Positions 56,669-64,000 of a stretch of 64,000 bases of DNA are shown one piece after another (the stretch's first letter is position 1; each line of letters opens with the position of its first letter). The translations under genes were made by a program, and so were the position numbers. Source of the stretch: Massilia sp. IC2-278 (GTDB lineage Bacteria; Pseudomonadota; Gammaproteobacteria; Burkholderiales; Burkholderiaceae_D); NCBI RefSeq assembly GCF_020708045.1, contig NZ_JAJFES010000006.1:124001-188000 (forward strand), in the 5' to 3' direction. The notes under the pieces are model-generated. The model did no database searches, was not told the origin of the DNA, and was given only the letters and a program-made list of their open reading frames with translations.

Positions 56669-59047
56669 TCAAACGCCGTACGGAATCCAGATGTTTTTCA
56701 CCTGGGTCGCGTGCTGCAGCACGGCGCGGCCGCAGGCCTGTTTCGCATCGAACCAGTCGCGGCCCTTGCCGCCGCCGACCCAGGTGCGCTTCAGCGTTTC
56801 GCTCGACAGGCGCTCGACTTCGGCGCAACCTTCCGCCGAACCGTCGTGACGCCACACCGCATCGATGTCGCCGTGGGTGGCCAGCGTGCGCGCCAGCTCG
56901 TCGGCCGAACCGGTAACGATGTTCAGCGCGCCGCCCGGCAGGTCCGAAGTGTCCAGCACCTGGTACAGGTCGGTGCTCGAGAGCGGATGCGCTTCCGACG
57001 GCACCGCCACCACGCGGTTACCCATGGCCAGCGCCGGCGCCACCAGCGAGATGAAGCCCAGCAGCGGGTTCTCGTTCGGGCAGACGATGCCGATCACGCC
57101 GACCGGTTCGTTCAGCGCCACGGTGACGCCGTGCATCGGCGGCTGGTGCGCCAGGCCGTCGTACTTGTCGGCCCATGCCGCCCAGTAGAACAGGCGCTCG
57201 ATCGACGCCTGCACTTCGCGTGCGGCGTCCTTCGAGCCGGTCTGTGCGGCGATGCGCTGCGCGAATTCGTCGGCGCGGATCGCCAGGTTCTCGGCGATGT
57301 AGTACAGCACCTGGGCGCGGTTGTGCGCGGTGGCCTTGCTCCAGCCGGCCGCCTTGTGCGCCGCTTCCACGGCATTGCGGATGTCCTTGCGGCTGCCTTC
57401 GCCGATGTCGGCCAGGAAGCTGCCGTCCGCGCCGTGGATGGCGCGGCTGTAGGCGCCGTCCGGGCGGGCCTGCTTGCCGCCGATGTAGAGCTTGGCGGTG
57501 CGGTCGACGGCGAACGGGCTGTCGCCGGCTGCCGGCTTGGCGGCGACCTTGGCTGCCACGACTGGTGCGCTTGGGCGTGCATCTTCCGACAGCGCGGTCA
57601 GGTACTCGTACATGCCTTCCTTGCCGCCTTCGCGCCCGAAGCCCGATTCCTTGTAGCCGCCGAAGCCGCAGGCGGCGTCGAACTGGTTCGCGGTGTTGAT
57701 CCACACCACGCCGGCCTTGATCTGCGGCGCCACGTCCAGCGCCAGCGAGATCGATTCCGACCACACGCAGGCAGCCAGGCCGTACACGGTGTTGTTGGCC
57801 AGCTGGACGGCTTCGCCCGGGGTGCGGAAGCTCATGGCGACCAGCACCGGTCCGAAGATTTCGGTCTGGGCCACGGCGGCCGAAGTCGAGGCGCCGGTGA
57901 TCAGGGTCGGCAGGTACCACGAGCCGGCTTGTGGGGCTTCGCAGCTTGGTTGCCAGATCTCGCAGCCTTCGGCGCGGGCGGCTTCCACCAGGCCGTGGAT
58001 GCGCTGCTGCTGCACCGGGTCGACCAGGGCGCCGATGTCGTTCGATTTGTCGAGCGGCGAGCCGACGCGCAGGTTCTGCATGCGTGCCTTGACCTTGGCG
58101 ATGAAGCGGTCGTACACCGATTCCTGCACCAGCAGGCGCGAACCGGCGCAGCAGACCTGCCCCTGGTTGAACCAGATCGAGTCGACCAGGCCTTCAACGG
58201 CGGCATCCAGATCGGCGTCGTCGAACACGATGAACGGCGACTTGCCACCGAGTTCCAGCGACAGCTTCTTGCCGCTGCCTGCGGTGGCTTTGCGGATGAT
58301 GCGGCCGACTTCGGTCGAACCGGTAAAGGCCAGCTTGTCGATGCCAGGGTGGTTCACGATGGCTTCGCCCACGCGGCCGTCGCCGGTGACGATGTTCACC
58401 ACGCCGGCCGGCACGCCGGCCTGCTGGCAGATCTCGGCGAACAGCAGCGCGGTGAGCGAGGTGAACTCGGCCGGCTTGAACACGACCGTGTTACCGGCGG
58501 CCAGGGCCGGGGCGATTTTCCACGCCAGCATCAAGAGCGGGAAGTTCCACGGCACGATCTGGCCGACCACGCCCACGGCGCGGTAGTCGGCGAATTCTTC
58601 GGCCTGCAGCGCGGCCCAGCCGGCGTGGTGGTAGAAGTGGCGTGCGGCCAAAGGCAGGTCGGCATCGCGGGTTTCGCGGATGGTCTTGCCGTTGTCCAGG
58701 GTTTCGAGCACGGCAAACAGGCGCGAGTGCTTTTGCAGCAGGCGCGCGATCGCGTACATGACCTTCGCGCGGCCGGCGCCGCCCATGGCCACCCAGCCCG
58801 GCTGGGCACGGCGTGCGGCAGCAACGGCGCGCTCTACGTCGTCGCTCGTGGCTTGCGTGATCTGCGCCAGTTCCACGCCGTCGGCCGGGTTGGTCGAGGC
58901 GAAGGTGTCGCTAGCGTCAGTCCATTCGTTGTCGATGAAGAGGCCGAAACGGCGTCCATGCTGGTCCAGCCACGCTTGTGCTTCTTTGGTGGTTTCAAGA
59001 GCGGGGCCGTAATCCATAGTTTGCAGAATCTCTTTAATTGTTGGCAT
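56669..59047 (-). CDS. ALDH16-like double-domain aldehyde dehydrogenase
   Basis: 792 residues, about 1.6 times a normal aldehyde dehydrogenase. The first domain (residues 1-490) is complete: LSLELGGKSPFIVF and the catalytic Cys299 in GQVCCAGSR. The second (about 510-792) resembles the same fold (LYIGGKQARPDGAYSRAIHG, VNEPVGVIGIV-like GVIGIVCPNENPLL) but has no GQxC nucleophile. That is the ALDH16 layout. Between deoC and deoA it probably oxidises the acetaldehyde made by DeoC. Confidence 0.82.
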   Translation of the reverse strand: MPTIKEILQTMDYGPALETTKEAQAWLDQHGRRFGLFIDNEWTDASDTFASTNPADGVELAQITQATSDDVERAVAAARRAQPGWVAMGGAGRAKVMYAIARLLQKHSRLFAVLETLDNGKTIRETRDADLPLAARHFYHHAGWAALQAEEFADYRAVGVVGQIVPWNFPLLMLAWKIAPALAAGNTVVFKPAEFTSLTALLFAEICQQAGVPAGVVNIVTGDGRVGEAIVNHPGIDKLAFTGSTEVGRIIRKATAGSGKKLSLELGGKSPFIVFDDADLDAAVEGLVDSIWFNQGQVCCAGSRLLVQESVYDRFIAKVKARMQNLRVGSPLDKSNDIGALVDPVQQQRIHGLVEAARAEGCEIWQPSCEAPQAGSWYLPTLITGASTSAAVAQTEIFGPVLVAMSFRTPGEAVQLANNTVYGLAACVWSESISLALDVAPQIKAGVVWINTANQFDAACGFGGYKESGFGREGGKEGMYEYLTALSEDARPSAPVVAAKVAAKPAAGDSPFAVDRTAKLYIGGKQARPDGAYSRAIHGADGSFLADIGEGSRKDIRNAVEAAHKAAGWSKATAHNRAQVLYYIAENLAIRADEFAQRIAAQTGSKDAAREVQASIERLFYWAAWADKYDGLAHQPPMHGVTVALNEPVGVIGIVCPNENPLLGFISLVAPALAMGNRVVAVPSEAHPLSSTDLYQVLDTSDLPGGALNIVTGSADELARTLATHGDIDAVWRHDGSAEGCAEVERLSSETLKRTWVGGGKGRDWFDAKQACGRAVLQHATQVKNIWIPYGV

Positions 59048-59065
59048 GACGAATCCGTTCGGTGT

Positions 59066-60022
59066 TTAAGGTTGCGCGTGGCGGTGGGCGGCCGAGTAGG
59101 CGCCGGTCACGTAGTGCTCGAGCTGGCGTTCGATGTCGGTCAGGAGGCTGGAGGCACCAATGCGGAACAGGTGCGGCTGCAGCCATTCGTTGCCCAGCTC
59201 TTCCTTCATCACCGTCAGGTACTGGAGCGCGCTCTTGGCGGTGCTCACGCCGCCGGCCGGCTTGTAGCCGACCATGAAGCCGGTCTGCTCGTAGTATTCG
59301 CGGATCGCGCGCACCATCACCAGCGACACCGGAATGGTGGCGTTCACGCCTTCCTTGCCGGTCGAGGTCTTGATGAAGTCGGCGCCGGCCATCATGCAGA
59401 CCCACGAGGCTTTCGCCACGTTGTCCAGCGTGACCAGGTCGCCGGTGGCGAGAATGGCTTTCACGTGCGCTTCGCCGCAGGCCTTGCGGTAGGCGAGCAT
59501 CTCGTCGTACAGGGCTTGCCAGTTACCGGTCAACACGTGCTGGCGGGTGATGACGATGTCGATCTCGGTGGCGCCGGCGGCGACCGAAAGTTCGATTTCG
59601 CGCAGCTTGGTTTCCATGCTCGACAAACCGGCCGGGAAGGCGGTCGACACGGCGGCGATCGGCAGGCGGCCCTGCAGGATCTTGCCGGCCGGTTCGATCA
59701 TCTCGTGGTACACGCAGACGGCGCCGGTTTGCAGCGTGTCCAGGCCCAGGGCCTGCATCAAATCGGTGCGGATCGGACGCATCGCCTTGCGGCACAGGCG
59801 CTCGACGCGGCCCGGCGTGTCGTCGCCCGACAGCGTGGTCAGGTCCATGCACTCGATGGCGCGCACCAGCCAGGCGGCCTGGTATTCCTTCTTCACCGTG
59901 CGGCGGTTCGCCAGGCTGGCGGCGCGGCGGTCGGCCGCGTTGCGGTTCACCTTCAGGCTGTTGACCCAGCCGAGGTCGAGGCCGACGGCGGTGTTACGTT
60001 TGAAGTCCAGGTTCTGGGTCAT
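59066..60022 (-). CDS. deoC: Deoxyribose-phosphate aldolase, long form
   Basis: 318 residues, closer to the eukaryotic-type length than to the 259-residue enterobacterial one. Schiff-base lysine in DFIKTSTGKEG; VKAILATGDL and GYKPAGGVSTAKSAL are also seen. It splits 2-deoxyribose-5-phosphate into glyceraldehyde-3-phosphate and acetaldehyde. Its start overlaps the deoB stop by 4 bases. Confidence 0.93.
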   Translation of the reverse strand: MTQNLDFKRNTAVGLDLGWVNSLKVNRNAADRRAASLANRRTVKKEYQAAWLVRAIECMDLTTLSGDDTPGRVERLCRKAMRPIRTDLMQALGLDTLQTGAVCVYHEMIEPAGKILQGRLPIAAVSTAFPAGLSSMETKLREIELSVAAGATEIDIVITRQHVLTGNWQALYDEMLAYRKACGEAHVKAILATGDLVTLDNVAKASWVCMMAGADFIKTSTGKEGVNATIPVSLVMVRAIREYYEQTGFMVGYKPAGGVSTAKSALQYLTVMKEELGNEWLQPHLFRIGASSLLTDIERQLEHYVTGAYSAAHRHAQP

Positions 60023-61212
60023 AGCAGTGCGGTTCCGTTGGAGAGGGGTTGGACGCCGAGGTGGCTGGCCAGCGTGGCGCCGATGTCGGAGAAGGTCGAT
60101 GCGGTCGGCAGCTCCTGCGCCTTGACGTTCGGGCCGAAGAAGATCATCGGGATGTGCTCGCGCGTGTGGTCCGAGCCTGGCGCGGTCGGGTCGCAGCCGT
60201 GGTCGGCGGTGATCACGACCAGGTCGCCGTCCTTCAGCTTGGCCATGAACTCGGGCAGGCGCGCGTCGAGTTCGTGCAGCGCGTTCGAATAGCCGGCGAC
60301 GTCGCGGCGGTGGCCGAAGTGCATGTCGAAGTCGACGAAGTTCACGAAGCTCAAGGACTTGGCTGGCGCTTCGTCGGCCACTTCCAGCAGGCGGTCGAAC
60401 AGGGCCATGTTGTCCGGGCCCTTCACCAGGCGGGTCACGCCCTGCGCCGCGAAGATGTCGCTGATCTTGCCCAGGGCGATGACTTCGCCGCCGGCTTCCT
60501 TCACGTGGTCCAGCAGCGTCGGCGCGGTCGGTGGCACGGCGTAGTCGTGGCGGTTGCTGGTGCGCTTGTAGTCGCCGTTCGCACCCACGAAAGGACGCGC
60601 GATCACGCGGCCGATGTTGTAGGGCTTGACCAGCTCATAAGCCGCTTCGCACACTTCGTACAGGCGGTCCAGGCCGAAGTGCTCTTCGTGCGCGGCGATC
60701 TGCAGCACCGAGTCGGCCGAGGTGTAGAGGATCGGCTTACCGCTCGCAACGTGTTCGTCGCCCAGCTCGTTGATGATGGTGGTGCCCGAGGCGTGGCAGT
60801 TACCCAGCCAGCCCGGCACGCCCGTCAGCTCTTGCAACTTGTCGGTCAGCTCTTGCGGGAAGCTCGGTACGGTCTTCGGGAAGTAGCCCCAGTCGAACAG
60901 CACCGGCACGCCGGCGATTTCCCAGTGGCCGCTCTGCGTGTCCTTGCCGGTCGACTGTTCGCGGGCGACGCCCCAGGCGCCGGTAAAGCCGTCGCGCTGG
61001 TCGAAGCCGGCGGCCCATTCGCCGCTGGCTTTATGGGCGGCGGCGGCCAGGCCCAGGCGTTCCAGGTTAGGCAGCGACATCGGCTTGCCCTCTTTCGCGG
61101 CCCACTCGGCGATGTGGCCGAAGGTGTTGGCGCCGGTGTCGCCGTATTTGTCGGCGTCGGGCAGCGCGCCCAGGCCGAAGGAGTCCAGCAGGAGGATGAA
61201 TGCGCGTGACAT
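60019..61212 (-). CDS. deoB: Phosphopentomutase
   Basis: 397 residues starting MSRAFILLLDSFGLGALPDA, with the alkaline-phosphatase-superfamily metal site (DSFG, and VVITADHGCDPT, TREHIPM near the C-terminus). Converts (deoxy)ribose-1-phosphate to the 5-phosphate. Second gene of the deo operon. Confidence 0.95.
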   Translation of the reverse strand: MSRAFILLLDSFGLGALPDADKYGDTGANTFGHIAEWAAKEGKPMSLPNLERLGLAAAAHKASGEWAAGFDQRDGFTGAWGVAREQSTGKDTQSGHWEIAGVPVLFDWGYFPKTVPSFPQELTDKLQELTGVPGWLGNCHASGTTIINELGDEHVASGKPILYTSADSVLQIAAHEEHFGLDRLYEVCEAAYELVKPYNIGRVIARPFVGANGDYKRTSNRHDYAVPPTAPTLLDHVKEAGGEVIALGKISDIFAAQGVTRLVKGPDNMALFDRLLEVADEAPAKSLSFVNFVDFDMHFGHRRDVAGYSNALHELDARLPEFMAKLKDGDLVVITADHGCDPTAPGSDHTREHIPMIFFGPNVKAQELPTASTFSDIGATLASHLGVQPLSNGTALL

Positions 61213-61227
61213 AAGATCGCTCGTGGT

Positions 61228-62073
61228 TTAGTTGGCGGTGGCGCGTGGCACCGAGGCCAGGCGCTCGACGAAGGAATGGATCAGGGTGACCAGGTCCTTG
61301 GCGGCAATCGCCGCGTACTTCAGGGTCTGCTCGTGCGACAGCGGGAACGGCGACAGGCCTTCGGCCAGGTTGGTGATCGCCGAGACGCCCACCACTTTCA
61401 GGCCGCAGTGGCGCGCCGAGATCACTTCCGGCACCACCGACATGCCGACCACGTCGGCGCCCAGGGTCTTGAAGGCGTGGATTTCGGCGGCGGTCTCGAA
61501 GTTCGGGCCTGGCGCTGCCAGGTACACGCCTTCGGCCAGGGTGATGTTCTTCGCAGCTGCCGTTTCCTTCACCAGCGCGCGCAGGTCGGCGTCGTAGGCG
61601 TTGGCCATGCTGAAGAAGCGCGGGCCGAAGCGGTCGTCGTTCGGGCCGGCCATCGGGCTGCCCGGCAGCAGGTTGATGTGGTCGGAGAGGACGACGACGC
61701 TGCCGGCATCGACTTCAGGACGCAGCGAGCCGGCGGCGTTCGTCACCAGCAGCATCTCGCAGCCGAGCAGCTTGAAGGTGCGCACGGCCGAGGTCATCAC
61801 GTGGGCGCCATAGCCTTCGTAGAAGTGGCCGCGGCCCTTCATGCAGACCACCGGCACGCCGGCCAGGGTGCCCAGCACCAGCTCGCCCGCGTGGCCGTGC
61901 ACGGTGCTGATCGGGAAGCCCGGCAGGTCGGCATAGCTGATCGAGACGGCATCAAGCATCTGCTCGGCCAGCACGCCAAGGCCGGAACCGAGGATCATGG
62001 CGACGCGCGGCTCGAAGCCCGGCTTGCGGGCGCGGATGACGTCGGCGGCTTCGAATGGGGTATTGCTGGACAT
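61228..62073 (-). CDS. punA: Purine-nucleoside phosphorylase (trimeric type)
   Basis: 281 residues from MSSNTPFEAADVIRARKPGF, with GAAGG before the ATG; a longer in-frame ORF adds 37 unlikely residues. PNP motifs: ILGSGLGVLAEQM, MKGRGHFYEGYG, TNAAGSLRPEVDAG, AAPGPNFETAAEI. It phosphorolyses purine nucleosides. First gene of the deo operon. Confidence 0.92.
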   Translation of the reverse strand: MSSNTPFEAADVIRARKPGFEPRVAMILGSGLGVLAEQMLDAVSISYADLPGFPISTVHGHAGELVLGTLAGVPVVCMKGRGHFYEGYGAHVMTSAVRTFKLLGCEMLLVTNAAGSLRPEVDAGSVVVLSDHINLLPGSPMAGPNDDRFGPRFFSMANAYDADLRALVKETAAAKNITLAEGVYLAAPGPNFETAAEIHAFKTLGADVVGMSVVPEVISARHCGLKVVGVSAITNLAEGLSPFPLSHEQTLKYAAIAAKDLVTLIHSFVERLASVPRATAN

Positions 62074-62404
62074 GGTTTTCCTTCGTATGAATCTAATGGA
62101 TAGGCGTGAATGCGATGGCTGTCGTGAGGACGTGTCGTGGAGAGCGGCGCGGAAGAGGCAGCGCCCGAGCGGAGCGCTCGACACTGATAAGCCAAAAATT
62201 ATTCTAACTATGCATTATCGGCGATATGTATGGCAAATACCATTTTTCTTCAGCATTTATATGTCTGACAAATAAATCCACGTAAATTTATGTCCGCTGC
62301 ATGTTGGCTTACAGATACAATTTAGCTAACAGGACAATATTGTCGCGGCAGTGTATTGACTGCTGGCAAACATTTGTCTAGTATCGAACAACATTTGTTT
62401 ATAA
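62074..62404. promoter_or_regulatory. deo operon / psuK divergent control region
   Basis: 331 AT-rich bases. On the plus strand TTGACT (62356-62361), 17-base spacer and TAGTAT (62379-62384) form a strong sigma-70 promoter for psuK. Two direct repeats AACATTTGT (62369-62377 and 62390-62398) are 21 bases apart, in the spacer and at the start site, as expected for a repressor operator. The deo-side promoter was not fixed; an ATTTAT-N11-ATAAAT inverted repeat lies near 62255-62277. Confidence 0.65.
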
Positions 62405-63511
62405 GTGCCGACCGTGACTGAACTCTCCAAGAAAGAACAGTTGTACGAGCTGATCCGTGCGAACCCCTTCATTTCGCAGCAGGACCTCGCCGCCGAACTC
62501 GGGCTCTCGCGCTCGGCCGTTGCCGGCTACATCGCCACCCTGGTGCGCGAACGCCGCCTGCTCGGGCGCGCCTACGTGCTGCCGGACAACCGCCCGATCC
62601 TGTGCGTGGGTGCCGCGAACCTCGACCGCAAGCTGCGCGCCGAAGGCACGCTGGCGATGGGCACCTCGAACCCGGCCAGCGGCGTCGAGTCGTTCGGCGG
62701 CGTGGCCCGCAACATCGCCGAGAACCTGGCGCGCATGGGCGCGGCAGTGTCCCTGATCACGGCGGTCGGCAACGATTCTTCCGGGCGCGCCCTGCTCGCC
62801 CACGCCGACAGCGTCGGCATCGACACCCGCGGCGCCTTCAAGCTCGACGACGCCGGCAGCGGCACCTACACCGCGGTGCTCGACGGCGACGGCCAGATGG
62901 TGGTCGCCCTGGCCGACATGGCCTTGTACGACCGCATCACCCCGGCCTTCCTCGACACGCGCCAGCAGCAGCGCACCGGCGCCTCGCTGATCGTGGCCGA
63001 CCTGAACCTGACGCATGACGCCATCGCCACCCTGCAGCTCGGTGCCGCGCGCGACAGCGTGTCGCTGATCCTGGTCGCCGTGTCGGAGCCGAAGATGAAC
63101 CGCCTGCCGGCGTCGCTGGCCGGCGTGCGCCTCTTGATCCTGAACGAAGGCGAACTGGCCGCCCGCGTCGGCCGCGCACTCGAGGGCGAAGCCGACCTGG
63201 CCGCCGCCTGCCGCGAAGTGCAAGCGCAAGGCGCCGAAGACGTGGTGGTGACGCTGGGTGCGCGCGGCGTGCTGTTCACCGTGCCGGGCGGCGCCGAACG
63301 CCTGGACGCGCCGCCGGCCGAGGTGGTCGACGTCACCGGCGCCGGCGACGCCTTTGCCGCCGCCCTGGTGCTGTCGCTGCACAGCGGCGGCGCCGACCTG
63401 GCCCTGGCCTGCCGCCGCGGCCTGCAACTGTCGGCCATGACGGTCGAGTGCCGCCAGACCGTTTGCCCGCAACTAGCGCCCGATACCTTCGGCGCATTGA
63501 TTCAAGAATAA
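62405..63511 (+). CDS. psuK: PfkB kinase with N-terminal HTH, pseudouridine kinase
   Basis: 368 residues from GTG; another GTG three codons later is possible. The N-terminal winged helix ([20 protein letters not shown], about 20-45) precedes a PfkB fold with the C-terminal [20 protein letters not shown] signature (catalytic Asp about residue 310). Next to psuG it should phosphorylate pseudouridine. The HTH suggests self-regulation through the AACATTTGT repeats. Confidence 0.87.
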   Translation: MPTVTELSKKEQLYELIRANPFISQQDLAAELGLSRSAVAGYIATLVRERRLLGRAYVLPDNRPILCVGAANLDRKLRAEGTLAMGTSNPASGVESFGGVARNIAENLARMGAAVSLITAVGNDSSGRALLAHADSVGIDTRGAFKLDDAGSGTYTAVLDGDGQMVVALADMALYDRITPAFLDTRQQQRTGASLIVADLNLTHDAIATLQLGAARDSVSLILVAVSEPKMNRLPASLAGVRLLILNEGELAARVGRALEGEADLAAACREVQAQGAEDVVVTLGARGVLFTVPGGAERLDAPPAEVVDVTGAGDAFAAALVLSLHSGGADLALACRRGLQLSAMTVECRQTVCPQLAPDTFGALIQE

Positions 63512-63521
63512 AGGTCTACCC

Positions 63522-64000
<479 letters not shown>

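Noticed and set aside
56711..60292. 1193-codon plus-strand open frame antisense to the deo genes
   Set aside because: Same GC-driven shadow; the opposite strand holds clear deoC and aldehyde dehydrogenase.

Overview
The window is high-GC, gene-dense DNA from a betaproteobacterium. Protein families, operon layouts and the abundant GTAG-headed REP hairpins suggest Oxalobacteraceae, most like Massilia or a relative; this is inferred without a search. I saw no rRNA, tRNA, phage, IS or CRISPR.

Layout. 1-5.7 kb: the minus-strand cytochrome bd operon cydD-cydC-cydA (cydA runs off the left edge), divergent from a GbsR/MarR-type regulator. 5.7-6.1 kb: a small orphan gene behind a promoter motif that recurs at 16.9 kb. 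6.3-16.5 kb: assimilatory nitrate/nitrite cluster on the minus strand (nasT-nasS, then narK-nirB-nirD-FAD oxidoreductase-nasA). The narK leader carries a sigma-54 promoter, two ANTAR-type hairpins and an overlapping intrinsic terminator. 17-24.7 kb: secreted S9 peptidase, an orphan secreted protein, a VWA lipoprotein, a Pmp3-type membrane peptide and a short H-NS-like protein. 24.7-30.6 kb: urate/allantoate catabolism (puuD, an M20 hydrolase, a LysR regulator, a uraD-allantoate amidohydrolase fusion, a GNAT). 30.6-33.6 kb: DMT exporter/DUF2182/DUF1326 operon, an unusual inverted-repeat cluster and a small unknown gene. 33.7-44 kb: the reductive pyrimidine pathway (preT, preA, NCS1 permease, dihydropyrimidinase, carbamoyl-beta-alanine amidohydrolase) followed by beta-alanine aminotransferase and semialdehyde dehydrogenase. 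44.3-46.9 kb: GNAT, small membrane protein, LytS/LytTR two-component pair. 46.9-54.4 kb: an orphan type VI secretion island (vgrG, DUF4123 adaptor, large VasX-like effector, membrane partner) bordered by a VOC-family gene remnant; its distal half is visibly more AT-rich than its surroundings. 54.7-64 kb: nucleoside catabolism (punA, deoB, deoC, ALDH16-like dehydrogenase, deoA, cdd) divergent from pseudouridine catabolism (psuK, psuG).

Together the genes describe a soil-type bacterium that takes nitrogen from nitrate, urate/allantoate, uracil and nucleosides, and carbon from nucleoside sugars. Many intergenic gaps are filled by one family of REP hairpins arranged as inverted pairs, whose stems keep pairing although their sequences differ.
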